64,000 nucleotides of DNA from CAJCJE01 sp036494465 (lineage in GTDB: Bacteria > Actinomycetota > Actinomycetes > Mycobacteriales > Pseudonocardiaceae), in assembly GCA_036494465.1 (NCBI GenBank), contig DASXOJ010000087.1:1-64000 (forward strand). Direction: 5' to 3'. Below are positions 42,209-50,826 of the stretch, in pieces. Within the stretch, counting starts at the first letter, position 1. Every line of letters starts with the position of its first letter. The translations under genes were made by a program, and so were the position numbers. A model generated the notes under the pieces. The model did no database searches. It had not been told where the DNA came from and worked only from the letters and a program-made list of their open reading frames with translations.

Positions 42209-43685
42209 AACCGTAGGACTCCCAGTTCCGCAGTACGTCCTGTTGCAGTGAGTCCGGGTAGCAGTAGCGAAACGATGAGCGGCGCGGCAGATCCGCGGGA
42301 TCGGGATACTCGTCGCCGTAAAGGCAGTTGTAGGCGACCTTGGTTGCGCGCATGACGGCCCGATCGGCACCGGACCAGGACGGCGGCAGCGGTGTGATCG
42401 GTTCGTCCGGGAAATAGATCGCCCCGTTGTGTGGATGCATCCGCGTGGCCATGGCCCAGACCAGGGCGCTGATGTCGGTGGGATCGACGTCGTCGTAGGT
42501 CACGATGACCACCGCCAGCTCGACCCCCGGCTTACTGTGGAAATAGGTGCTGGCGATCTGGTTGACGAGGTCGGTCGACGTGCCAGCGAACTCGTCGCGC
42601 CAGTGCGCGGGAACCGTGGCGACGAACCAGGATGTCGCGGCCTCGTAGGGCAGCCAACAGGTGGTGACGGGTAGTCCGGCCGTACGGAGTTGGTGGAGCG
42701 CTTCGGCGGCGTAGACGGTTCCGGACGCCGTGTGCGTCTCGTCGATCGGCTCGCCGGCGGCGACGACCGGCAGGATGGCCTCGTCTCGATAGGTGATCGC
42801 GTCGACGTGGAACAGCGGGGCTTGCCAGGTGTGCGTGGCGATATAGCCGCTGTACTCCCCCATCGGCCCTTCTGGCCCGGTCCGGCTGGGATCGACGTGT
42901 CCTTCGATGACGATCTCGGCGTCGGCCGGCACCTGCAACACGTTGGTCTCACAGGTGACCACGTCGAGCGGTGCTCCCAGATAGGCGCCGAGGAAGGCAA
43001 CCTCGTCGACCTCACGCGGTATCGGCATCGCGCAGGCGAACGGGATCGCGGGGTGCCCGCCCTGTGCCACGGCGAAGGGCATCGGCTGGCCGAGCCGGCG
43101 CCATTGCTCGAAGATCTGGCCGATGTGCTGGGTCGGCGCGAGCGGCCCGACCAGGGTGCGACGATCATGGATCATGAGTCGCGAGATCGTCCAGTTTGTC
43201 CAGTGCCCTTCGGGATCCTGGACGATGAGGGCACCCCAGGTGTTGAAGTACCGGCCGCCGTCCCCGTCATGAATGCGAGGGGTCGGGAAGATCTCCAGGT
43301 CGACGTCGTTGCCGAGCAGGACGTGCTGCTTGCACGGCCCGTTCTCGACCAGCCTTGGCGGGATGGGCTCGCGCTGCCGGGCCGCGGTGAGCGCCTCGAC
43401 GATGTCCAGCCCCTTGGCGGTCGGCGGCAGACCCAGCGCGAGTGCGATACGGGCGAGCCGATGGTGTGGCTGGCTGCTGGTCGACGCCGGTGCGCCGAGT
43501 ACGCGGAATCCCGGCTCCCCCCGGTCGAGACTGGTGAACAGTGGGGATGGCGCGCCGATCTCGCAGCACCTGCGAACAATGGCACCGAGTTCGAGATCGG
43601 TGGCGACGGTTCGGTCGACGCGTTGGAGTTCGCCGAGCTCGGCGAGTGCGGCCAGATGGCTTCGAAGATCACCCTCGGGATTCAT
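42198..43685 (-). CDS. UbiD family prenylated-FMN decarboxylase
   Basis: 495 residues. The UbiD signature WTNWTISRLMIHD and the catalytic triad Arg169, Glu272, Glu277 (TGPEGPMGEYSGY) are complete, so it should be active with prFMN. UbiD enzymes decarboxylate, or carboxylate, aromatic and alpha,beta-unsaturated acids. Its start overlaps the ubiX stop (ATGA). The pair resembles VdcB/VdcC-type hydroxybenzoate or vanillate decarboxylases, but no small third subunit (VdcD) is seen. The substrate remains open. Confidence 0.9.
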   Translation of the reverse strand: MNPEGDLRSHLAALAELGELQRVDRTVATDLELGAIVRRCCEIGAPSPLFTSLDRGEPGFRVLGAPASTSSQPHHRLARIALALGLPPTAKGLDIVEALTAARQREPIPPRLVENGPCKQHVLLGNDVDLEIFPTPRIHDGDGGRYFNTWGALIVQDPEGHWTNWTISRLMIHDRRTLVGPLAPTQHIGQIFEQWRRLGQPMPFAVAQGGHPAIPFACAMPIPREVDEVAFLGAYLGAPLDVVTCETNVLQVPADAEIVIEGHVDPSRTGPEGPMGEYSGYIATHTWQAPLFHVDAITYRDEAILPVVAAGEPIDETHTASGTVYAAEALHQLRTAGLPVTTCWLPYEAATSWFVATVPAHWRDEFAGTSTDLVNQIASTYFHSKPGVELAVVIVTYDDVDPTDISALVWAMATRMHPHNGAIYFPDEPITPLPPSWSGADRAVMRATKVAYNCLYGDEYPDPADLPRRSSFRYCYPDSLQQDVLRNWESYGFSR

Positions 43686-44311
43686 CGTGCTCCCCTCAGT
43701 GCGGTGGGTTCCCCGGTGTCGAGGAGGTCAGGTGGGCCTGCCCAGCGGGGGATGTCCGCGACGGTCAGTCCGAACTGGTCCAGGATGCGGGCCGCGGTGT
43801 GCTCGACGATGTCGGCGACCGTGGCCGGGCGGGTGTAGAACGCCGGCACCGGCGGCATGATGGTCGCGCCGATCCGGCTCAGGGCGAGCATGTTCTCGAG
43901 GTGAATCGGTGACAGCGGGGTCTCGCGGACCGCGAGTACCAGCCGACGGCGTTCCTTCAACGTGACGTCGGCCGCGCGGCTGATGAGGTTGTCCCCGAAG
44001 CCGGTGCGGATCGCGGCCAGCGTCTTCATACTGCACGGCGCGATGATCATGCCGTCGACCTGGAACGACCCGCTCGAAATCGACGCCGACTGATCGTCGA
44101 TTCCGTGCACGTGGTCGGCCAGCGCGGTGACGTCGGCGAGCTTGTGATCGGTCTCCATCGCGATGGTGGTCCTTGCCCAGCGGCTCAGGATCAGATGGGT
44201 CTCGACCCCAAGGGTGACGAGTGCCCTCAGTACGGCGATGCCGATGGCCGCACCCGTCGCTCCGGTCATTGCTACCACCAGCCGCCGTGGGCTGTCCGTT
44301 GTGACTGTCAT
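43682..44311 (-). CDS. UbiX family flavin prenyltransferase
   Basis: 209 residues from ATG 44311; the GTG at 44326 would lie before the predicted transcription start. Rossmann-like start RRLVVAMTGATGAAIGIAVL, conserved IIAPCSMKTLAAIRTGFGDN and LVLAVRETPLSPIHLENML. It transfers dimethylallyl to FMN to make prFMN for the coupled UbiD. Divergent from TetR C across a long palindrome that carries -10 hexamers for both genes. Confidence 0.92.
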   Translation of the reverse strand: MTVTTDSPRRLVVAMTGATGAAIGIAVLRALVTLGVETHLILSRWARTTIAMETDHKLADVTALADHVHGIDDQSASISSGSFQVDGMIIAPCSMKTLAAIRTGFGDNLISRAADVTLKERRRLVLAVRETPLSPIHLENMLALSRIGATIMPPVPAFYTRPATVADIVEHTAARILDQFGLTVADIPRWAGPPDLLDTGEPTALRGAR

Positions 44312-44328
44312 CTGCGGGTATCCCACCT

Positions 44329-44380
44329 TAGTGTACGCACGTTCATTAGTGACGTTACACTAATGAACGTGCGTACACTA
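44329..44380. promoter_or_regulatory. 52-bp palindrome with back-to-back promoters (ubiX / TetR C)
   Basis: Two exactly complementary 23-base arms (44329-44351 and 44358-44380) flank the spacer acgtta. The core reads CACGTTCATTAGTG in the left arm. Each end contains a -10 hexamer TACACT: 44374-44379 for TetR C, and 44335-44330 on the other strand for ubiX. TetR C's ATG follows 6 bases after its hexamer. Very probably the operator at which TetR C controls both genes. Confidence 0.75.
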
Positions 44381-44385
44381 GCTTC

Positions 44386-44982
44386 ATGAGCAGTGACACC
44401 GGACGTGTGCGACGCCGCGACCCCGTCCGTTCCAAGGCCAAGATCCTCGAAGCCGCGCGCAGGGCCTTCACCGAACGCGGCTACGACAGCGCCACGATCC
44501 GGGACATCGCCCAGCGGGCGGACGTGGCCGTCGGCCTGGTGTTGCGGCACTTCACCAGCAAGCAGGAGTTGTTTCTTGCGGCCTTCCCCGGCCCGGAGAA
44601 CCTGGAGCCCACACCGTCAGGAGATCGCGACTCGTTGATCTCGGAGCTGATGGCCGGCGTCCTCGATCGCCTCGACTCGAATCCAACGGCGGACCCCTTC
44701 CTTGCACTGATCCGCAGCGCGGGCACCAACAAGGACGCCGCGTCGGCGCTCTACGAGGAAATGCGCCGACGCACCACCGAGTTCCTCGAAGAGACCATCG
44801 AGTCGCCCGACCGAGAACTGCGGGTCGAACTGCTGGGCGCCCAGATCATCGGGATCGCCTTCGTCCGGCACATCCTGCGCACCGGCGCACTGGTCGCGAC
44901 GCCTGCGGCAGACCTCGCCCGCAGCCTCCAACCGATCGTGCACGCCACCTTGTACGGTGACGTACCGTCCACTCCCGGCTAG
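44386..44982 (+). CDS. TetR family regulator, family C (ubiX-ubiD regulator)
   Basis: 198 residues from ATG 44386. HTH: YDSATIRDIAQRADVAVGLV then LRHFTSKQELFLAAF; the C-terminal domain ends HATLYGDV. It belongs to a different TetR subgroup from the A and B copies. There is no ribosome site, and the hexamer TACACT ends 6 bases before the start, inside the palindrome. It probably represses ubiX-ubiD until an aromatic acid or its product binds. It overlaps the convergent TetR A3 by 4 bases. Confidence 0.9.
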   Translation: MSSDTGRVRRRDPVRSKAKILEAARRAFTERGYDSATIRDIAQRADVAVGLVLRHFTSKQELFLAAFPGPENLEPTPSGDRDSLISELMAGVLDRLDSNPTADPFLALIRSAGTNKDAASALYEEMRRRTTEFLEETIESPDRELRVELLGAQIIGIAFVRHILRTGALVATPAADLARSLQPIVHATLYGDVPSTPG

Positions 44983-45593
44983 GGCTCGATCAGCGCGTCG
45001 ATCGCCCGCTCGGCCAACCATTGCTCGGTTTCCTTCCAGGTCCATCCGAGGCCGCGAAGCTCGCGCCAGGTGGTATAGCTGAAGTAGAACCAGAGGATGG
45101 CGGTGGCGCGCGAGGTGGTTATGCCGTTTCGAAGCGTCCGCACCGCGGTGAGGCGCGCGGCGATCCGGTGGAAGCGCTGACGCAGGAGGTCCGTGGTCCG
45201 TCGGGCCGCTTCGGCGATCAGGGGATCTGCCGCGACATTGTCCAGCATCACGGTAATGGCGCGCTGCTGGCTGCGCCTTGCCGCGGTCGTGCCGGCGGCC
45301 AACCGCCTGATGATCTCCGGCCCGTCGGTCAGGGCGTCGATATCGTCGAGGCTGGCAATGATCAGCGGATCGGCGGCAGCGCGCTCGACAAGGGACACAA
45401 CCAACTGAGGCTTTCCACCGACGCTGGTGTACACGGTGTTCGGCCCTACCGTCGCCGCCGCGGCGACCTCGTTCACCGTGGTAGTGGCGTAACCCTTCGC
45501 ACCGAACAGCTTCTCGGCCGCGTCGAGGATCGCGGTGCGCGTCTGCGCGGCGGCCTGTTCCCGTCGGGGAGATCGGTACACCTGGGTCGCCAT
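44979..45593 (-). CDS. TetR family regulator, family A copy 3
   Basis: 204 residues from ATG 45593 (MATQVYRSPRREQAAAQTRT). HTH ATTTVNEVAAAATVGPNTVY; the C-terminus reads FYFSYTTWRELRGLGWTWKE and then TEQWLAERAIDAL. It is a paralogue of the genes at 12678 and 40873. TATGGT (45605-45600) lies 6 bases before the ATG, with no ribosome site. Its role is unknown. Only the convergent TetR C and a MarR gene are adjacent. Confidence 0.88.
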   Translation of the reverse strand: MATQVYRSPRREQAAAQTRTAILDAAEKLFGAKGYATTTVNEVAAAATVGPNTVYTSVGGKPQLVVSLVERAAADPLIIASLDDIDALTDGPEIIRRLAAGTTAARRSQQRAITVMLDNVAADPLIAEAARRTTDLLRQRFHRIAARLTAVRTLRNGITTSRATAILWFYFSYTTWRELRGLGWTWKETEQWLAERAIDALIEP

Positions 45594-45676
45594 CGAATCA
45601 CCATATCACTCGTACAATCACCAGAGCACCACTTAGCTGATTAGGGCATTTACGCACCGAGGCCGACCAGACCTAT

Positions 45677-46186
45677 CTACCTCCGCAGGTCCCGGGTGAA
45701 CTTGGGAACGTCGACGAACTCGGAGAAGGTGTAGTGCCGGAGTACGTCGAGGAAGGCCCGCCGTTGGGTGGGGTCGAGCTGGTCAAGGAGATCCTGCTCA
45801 GCCTTCTCGGTAGCGACCGTCGCACGCTGACAGATCTTGCGCCCGCGTGCGGTGAGGGTCGGCCTGCGCGCCCTCCGGTCTCTGGGATCCGGAGCACGGA
45901 CAACCAGACCTTTGTCCTCGAGGGAGTCGAGAGTCGCCGAGATGACGGATTTGTCGATCTTGACGAGCGCGGACAACTCCAACTGGGTCATCGGCGCGGA
46001 CATCAGCGCGACCATCACGAAGTGTTCCTTGAGGGTCACGCCGATCGCCTCGAGGGCGGCATCCTTACGCTGGCCAAATCCGAGCCAAGTGCGATTCAGT
46101 AGCCAATTGACATCGCCATACAGCGGGTGTTCGGATCCTTCCATTCCGGTATCGTACCGAATGTCCTCAGCCTGGTCGCGGTTCAC
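45677..46186 (-). CDS. MarR family transcriptional regulator
   Basis: About 169 residues from GTG 46186, selected for a GGAGGA site 7 bases before it; ATG 46204 is also possible. The winged helix is typical: LMSAPMTQLELSALVKIDKS, then VISATLDSLEDKGLVVRAPD and PRDRRARRPTLT. MarR proteins often sense phenolic ligands and repress divergent genes. Here the divergent unit is the hydrolase-monooxygenase-crotonase cluster at 46570. Confidence 0.88.
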   Translation of the reverse strand: MNRDQAEDIRYDTGMEGSEHPLYGDVNWLLNRTWLGFGQRKDAALEAIGVTLKEHFVMVALMSAPMTQLELSALVKIDKSVISATLDSLEDKGLVVRAPDPRDRRARRPTLTARGRKICQRATVATEKAEQDLLDQLDPTQRRAFLDVLRHYTFSEFVDVPKFTRDLRR

Positions 46187-46324
46187 CAGGTGGTCCTCCG
46201 GCATGAGCGGTGCGCTCGTCGGGCATGGCACGGCATGGCGGGTCGCCCGCCCGGTCGCGAGGACTTCCGAATATTCCCTGATCTCCACCACGGCTGTCCG
46301 TGCGCCGTCTTCATCAGACTATTC

Positions 46325-46353
46325 TTGACACAGAACATCTTGGCTCATACTAT
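46325..46353 (+). promoter_or_regulatory. Strong promoter for hydrolase-monooxygenase cluster
   Basis: TTGACA (46325-46330), 17 bases, TACTAT (46348-46353): close to consensus for a primary-sigma promoter. It lies between the MarR gene and the hydrolase gene, giving a leader of about 210 bases before ATG 46570. The remainder of this 384-base gap shows no gene. Confidence 0.6.
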
Positions 46354-46569
46354 CTGGTCACGGCCAATCGTGGGTCCGGGATGGCGCAGGGACTTCCGGC
46401 CACTGCCTCGGCCTCGCCCGGTCCGGCGCGAGTCGGATGACAGCGCCGAGGGTCACTCGGCGAACGCGCCAGGCGAGGAACATCCTTTCGTGCTACTCCG
46501 CGCCCTTCGGGTGATTGTCGACTCTCGGCCGACCCGAGCGATCTTCCAGTAATCATGAAGGAGAAAAGC

Positions 46570-47274
46570 ATGAGCGACTCAACCAGTACGGCGCTTGGAC
46601 GACCGGTCATTCTCGTCAACGGCATGGGGTCGAACTTCGATTCACTGTGGCGGCGCAACGGCTGGGTCGACAAACTGGAGGCAGCCGGCCGCACCGTGAT
46701 CGGTGTGGACCTGCCCGGCCATGGCGCCTCCAAGGATGCCGTTGACCGAGACGCCGCCGATCTCGTCCTCGACGAGGCGGCCAAGCACGGTTCTGTCGAC
46801 GCAATCGGTTTTTCCGCCGGGGCGTGGGCACTGCTGCTTGCCGCAAGCGAGCAGCCTAACGCGTTCGAGCGGATTGCCGTCCTCGCTGCCGCCGACGCGG
46901 TGCTGACCGGTGGCATGCACAGCGAGGCCATGAACAAGCCCCTCATCGACGCACTGCGTTCGGGGGAACCCACGGACAATCCGATGGTGACGCTGCTTCG
47001 CCACATCATCGCCGATGCCGGCAACGACCCGAAAGCGATTGCGGACTACCTTGCCGCGAGCAAGCGATTTGTCACCGTCGAAGGCTTGGGTGCCATCAAG
47101 GCGGAGGCACTGGTCATTGACGGCAGCGGAGACGGCGCAGGACAGTCGGCCCTGGTGGCAAGCACGATTCCGAGCGCGGAACACCTCACCATCGACGGCG
47201 CCGACCACTTCGAGATCCCGACCAACGCACAGTGCCGGGACACCGTCGTCACCTTCATCAACAGCATCGGCTGA
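46570..47274 (+). CDS. Alpha/beta hydrolase
   Basis: 234 residues from ATG 46570, with AAGGAG 6 bases upstream (an in-frame ATG at 46555 is less likely). Features: VILVNGMG near the oxyanion hole, DLPGHGAS, nucleophile Ser82 in GFSAGAW, acid in LVIDGSGDG and His in GADHFEIP. A complete triad suggests an active esterase or C-C hydrolase in a catabolic cluster. It is followed after 107 bases by a flavin monooxygenase. Confidence 0.85.
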   Translation: MSDSTSTALGRPVILVNGMGSNFDSLWRRNGWVDKLEAAGRTVIGVDLPGHGASKDAVDRDAADLVLDEAAKHGSVDAIGFSAGAWALLLAASEQPNAFERIAVLAAADAVLTGGMHSEAMNKPLIDALRSGEPTDNPMVTLLRHIIADAGNDPKAIADYLAASKRFVTVEGLGAIKAEALVIDGSGDGAGQSALVASTIPSAEHLTIDGADHFEIPTNAQCRDTVVTFINSIG

Positions 47275-47381
47275 CGGGCGGCGCAAGAGCTCAGGGCAGG
47301 TGGACCCTTCGAGTTTTGGGGCGTTCGATCCGCCCCATCGCAGTCACCGACATCACACCGTTGTGACGAGGAGAAGTTGAC

Positions 47382-49061
47382 ATGAGCGGCAATCCCGAAG
47401 TGTTGATCATCGGCGGCGGTCCCGTCGGTCTGAGCGCGGCGCTGGCGCTCGGTCGTGCGGGCATCACCTGCTTGGTGCTGGAACGGCGTACTGAATTCTC
47501 CAGGTATCCCAAGGCCAATGGAGTGCACGCCCGGACGATGGAAATCTTCCGGGAATGGGGGGTCGTCGAACCGGTCAAGGCACTGACCGCCGGTATGCCC
47601 AACGAGGTCACGATCGCCTGGATGACTCGCTTGAACGGTATCGAGATCGGACAACTCGTCCTTGGCGAGAACGCGGAGATCGCCCGCCTCTTCGATGCGC
47701 AGTCGCCGGAACGCATGTCGACGGTGGGGCAGCACATGTTCGAACCGGTGATCGCCGAGATCGCCGGCGACCTGGACAGCGTGACCATCGAGCTTGGCTG
47801 TGAGGTTGTCGATTTCACGGTGGGCGAGGACTCGGTCACCGCGACCTACACCGACCAGACCGGTGCTCGACACACCGTCGACGCGCAGTACGTGATCGGG
47901 GCGGACGGTATGCGCAGTGTCGCGCGCCGCACGCTGGGCATCGGTGAGCATGGCGAGGCGTCGTTGGGAACAGCGATCAACGTCCAGTTCGACGCGGACC
48001 TCGACCCAATCCTCGGCGGCCGTCCCTCCCCCATCATCTGGATCGTCAACGCCGACACGCAGGGAGCGTTCATCCGGGACAGTCCCACCCGGTGGCGTTA
48101 CAACTTCGAGATCCCGCCCGGCGCTGATGTCGACGCGGTGACTCGAGATCGTTGCGAGAAGGAAGTTGCCGACGCGATCGGTGCGGTCGTGCCGATCAAA
48201 ATTCATCACATCTGGTCCTGGAGTCACGACCAAGCGGTTACGGACAAGTGGCGCGAGGGTCGGGTCTTCTTGGCAGGAGACGCCGCTCATCACTTCCCGC
48301 CGCATGGTGGCTTCGGATTGAACAGCGGAATACAGGATGTGCACAATCTGGTCTGGAAACTGATCGCGAGGTTGCGGTGGGGAGCCGGAGATGGGCTGCT
48401 CGATTCGTACGAGGTCGAGCGGCTCCCGGTCGCGGAGTTCAATGGTGACAAGATGATGGAGAACACCCGGCAGATGGAGAAGACGGGTTTCCTGTCTCAG
48501 GACAAGAGTGTTCTTTCGTTGATCGAGACCGACGCGGGTGAGCATGTGCGTCGCGCGATCGCCGAAGGCATTCCCGCGCAGCGAAACCAGCTGGCCTCGC
48601 ACGGCCAGCAATTCGGTTACCAATACACCAGTACGGCGATGGTGCCCGACGGAACCGAACTGGTCGCGTCGAGCGTTGCCGAGTATCGGCCGACCGCTCG
48701 GCCGGGTGCGCGGGCACCGCATTCCTGGGTGCGTTCCCACGGCGAGCGGATTTCGACGATCGACCTCTACGACGGCGGGTTCCTCCTCCTCACCGGTCCG
48801 GACAACGTCGGATGGGTGGCGGCGGCGGCCCAGGTTCGTGCCGAACTGGCCGTCCCGGTGATGGTGTTCGGATTAGGTACTGACCTCGCGCCGGTCGATG
48901 AGCCCATCGACGATCTCCTGCAACGCTATGGGCTGGACGCAGCCGGCGCAATCCTCATCCGGCCGGACGGATTCGTCGGCTTCCGCTCGGTCGACCGGGC
49001 CGACGACGAGCTCAAGGCGTTGAGCGGCGCGCTGCGCCACATCCTGGATCTTGGCAACTGA
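47382..49061 (+). CDS. FAD-dependent phenolic monooxygenase (TfdB/MhpA-like)
   Basis: 559 residues from ATG 47382, with GAGGAG upstream. GxGxxG in LIIGGGPVGLSAALALGRAG, DG motif QYVIGADGMRSVARR, GD motif FLAGDAAHHFPPHGGFGLNS and a thioredoxin-like C-terminal domain (AILIRPDGFVGFRSV). The NGVHARTMEIFREWG segment is characteristic of phenol-type hydroxylases. It should hydroxylate a phenolic substrate with NAD(P)H. It is a distant paralogue of the enzymes at 13556 and 59360; the latter is closest in layout. Confidence 0.88.
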   Translation: MSGNPEVLIIGGGPVGLSAALALGRAGITCLVLERRTEFSRYPKANGVHARTMEIFREWGVVEPVKALTAGMPNEVTIAWMTRLNGIEIGQLVLGENAEIARLFDAQSPERMSTVGQHMFEPVIAEIAGDLDSVTIELGCEVVDFTVGEDSVTATYTDQTGARHTVDAQYVIGADGMRSVARRTLGIGEHGEASLGTAINVQFDADLDPILGGRPSPIIWIVNADTQGAFIRDSPTRWRYNFEIPPGADVDAVTRDRCEKEVADAIGAVVPIKIHHIWSWSHDQAVTDKWREGRVFLAGDAAHHFPPHGGFGLNSGIQDVHNLVWKLIARLRWGAGDGLLDSYEVERLPVAEFNGDKMMENTRQMEKTGFLSQDKSVLSLIETDAGEHVRRAIAEGIPAQRNQLASHGQQFGYQYTSTAMVPDGTELVASSVAEYRPTARPGARAPHSWVRSHGERISTIDLYDGGFLLLTGPDNVGWVAAAAQVRAELAVPVMVFGLGTDLAPVDEPIDDLLQRYGLDAAGAILIRPDGFVGFRSVDRADDELKALSGALRHILDLGN

Positions 49062-49081
49062 CCTTTCTGTAGGAGATTGTC

Positions 49082-49942
49082 ATGAGCAATTCCGGTAAGT
49101 CGAAGGAATCACTGATCCAGAACGAGGCGGTTCGGCTCCACGAGGTGTCCACCGGCTGCTTTACGGTGGTGATCGACAATCCACCCTTCAACCTCGTTGA
49201 TTCGCAGGTATTCGCCGGTCTGCAGTCCGTGAAGTCATTCGCCGAGGACTCGGCGAATGACGTACGGGTACTGGTCTTCGAGAGCGCGAACCCCGAGTTC
49301 TTCGTCAACCACGTGGGCCTGGAGATCTCCGCCGAAGCGGGTGTATCCGAACCCATGGAGATCCACCACGGATGGCCTGCCTACAGTCACTGGCTCAGCT
49401 CGAGCCCCGTGGTCACCATCATGATCCTGCGCGGACGGGCTCGGGGATTCGGCTGCGAGTTCGCCGCAAGCGCCGACATGCGGTTCGCAAGCAAGGAGAA
49501 CAGTCGAATCGCCATGCTCGAGGTCGGCTTCGGTGCACTCCCCGGCGGCGGTGGACTCGAATGGAGCCAACTACTCGCAGGACGCGCACGAGCCATGGAG
49601 TTCGTCCTGAGCTCCGATGATTACGATGCCGACACCGCCGAGCTGTACGGCCTGGTGAATCGGTCCATTCCGGACGCGGAACTCGATGCCTACGTGTACC
49701 GGCTCGCTCGTCGCATCGCGAGCTTCAACCCGGCCTCGATCGCGACGGTCAAGACCTATCTCACGAAGCGCCAGCCCATCCCACTTCCGGTGGATCTGGC
49801 CGACACCGCCGCTGCCGCGGGCGGCCTGCTGTCGACCGACGCCGGGCAGGCCGTCGTCGCTCGCGTCATGGCCAAGGCAGGAGGTGTCCCTTTCGACTAC
49901 AAGGTGGAGCTCGACCTGCCAAAACTCTGCGACGCGGACTAA
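49082..49942 (+). CDS. Enoyl-CoA hydratase/isomerase (crotonase) family protein
   Basis: 286 residues. Crotonase core: oxyanion-hole segment GRARGFGCEFAASADMRFA and GFGALPGGGGLEWSQLLAGR, with both Glu positions of hydratases apparently kept (AMLEVGFG and RAMEFVLSS). Crotonases hydrate, isomerise or cleave CoA esters. It follows the flavin monooxygenase by 20 bases, so it probably acts in the same pathway, though no CoA ligase is in this cluster. Confidence 0.85.
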   Translation: MSNSGKSKESLIQNEAVRLHEVSTGCFTVVIDNPPFNLVDSQVFAGLQSVKSFAEDSANDVRVLVFESANPEFFVNHVGLEISAEAGVSEPMEIHHGWPAYSHWLSSSPVVTIMILRGRARGFGCEFAASADMRFASKENSRIAMLEVGFGALPGGGGLEWSQLLAGRARAMEFVLSSDDYDADTAELYGLVNRSIPDAELDAYVYRLARRIASFNPASIATVKTYLTKRQPIPLPVDLADTAAAAGGLLSTDAGQAVVARVMAKAGGVPFDYKVELDLPKLCDAD

Positions 49943-49948
49943 AGCGCC

Positions 49949-49986
49949 GCTAACACGATGCCTGCCGGGCCCACCATCGTGTTAGC
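49949..49986. terminator. Inverted repeat after crotonase gene
   Basis: GCTAACACGATG (49949-49960) and its exact complement CATCGTGTTAGC (49975-49986) are separated by 14 bases. The position just after a stop codon suggests a terminator; there is no T-run, so an operator for the next gene (50109) is the alternative. Confidence 0.5.
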
Positions 49987-50108
49987 AGCTCCAACCCACG
50001 TCACGATCAATTCCAGCCTGCGAGCGAGATCCGCCGCGGATACAGTCCGCCAGGAAGAACAACGGCAGCTGGGCGGTACCAGCCGAATTTCTGTTGGGAG
50101 TTTCAATC

Positions 50109-50795
50109 ATGTCTCGAACCGCGCTGCTGCTCGGCGGCACCGGGCTCGTCGGTAGCCACTGTCTGGACCAGCTTCTCACCGATCACCGCTACAGCAGGGT
50201 CACAGTATTGACCCGGCGGCCTTTCTCGGGTGTCGACAACTCAGAGGGGCGTCTCGACGCACGCGTCGTCGACTTCGATCGACTCGCCGAGCAGTGGGAT
50301 GTCACCGCCACCGATGTCTACTGCTGCCTGGGTACCACCATGAACTCCTCCCGGGAGGAGTTCCAACGGGTCGATCACGACTATCCGGTCGGGGCGGCGC
50401 GACTGGCCCGTGACTCCGGAGCGCAACGGCTCGCGATCGTCTCAGCCGTCGGTGCCAACCCAGGGTCGCGAATCTCGCTGTTGCGGGTCAAGGGTGAGAC
50501 CGAGCGCGACGTCGCCGATCTTGGCTACGACTGTGTCGAGATCTTCCGACCCGGGACTCTGCTCGGCGACCGCACCAAACCACGCTCCGGTCAGGGGATC
50601 GCGAACGCGATCGGACCGGTCGCGGCGCGTGTGATGGTGGGTCCGCTCGCGCGCTTCCGGCCGGTCAGGTCCGAGACCGTGGCTACGGCGATGATCGCCG
50701 CCCTTCAGCTGGGCAGGCCGGGAGTCCACACCCATACCAACAAGGAGATCGTGGCGCTCGCCACGACCGCTGAACAGCCTTCTCGACAGGCGTGA
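50109..50795 (+). CDS. NAD(P)-binding Rossmann protein (TIP30/NmrA-like SDR)
   Basis: 228 residues from ATG 50109, with GGGAG upstream. N-terminal LLGGTGLVGSHCLDQLL (GGTGxxG) is an atypical SDR nucleotide loop; VYCCLGTTMNSSREEFQRVD follows, and FRPGTLLGDRTKPRSGQG near residue 150 is typical of TIP30-like oxidoreductases. No standard YxxxK is obvious. Function unknown, possibly a reductase in the aromatic cluster. Confidence 0.78.
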   Translation: MSRTALLLGGTGLVGSHCLDQLLTDHRYSRVTVLTRRPFSGVDNSEGRLDARVVDFDRLAEQWDVTATDVYCCLGTTMNSSREEFQRVDHDYPVGAARLARDSGAQRLAIVSAVGANPGSRISLLRVKGETERDVADLGYDCVEIFRPGTLLGDRTKPRSGQGIANAIGPVAARVMVGPLARFRPVRSETVATAMIAALQLGRPGVHTHTNKEIVALATTAEQPSRQA

Positions 50796-50826
50796 GGCCC
50801 AATTCCTATGCCTGGTAACGGTTGCC

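Noticed and set aside
46237..46251. GGCGGG-tcg-CCCGCC inverted repeat as a MarR operator
   Set aside because: Short and GC-only; expected by chance in this DNA, and far from the predicted -35/-10 at 46325.
47046..48740. 564-codon open frame, minus strand
   Set aside because: Antisense of the flavin monooxygenase at 47382; no family motifs.
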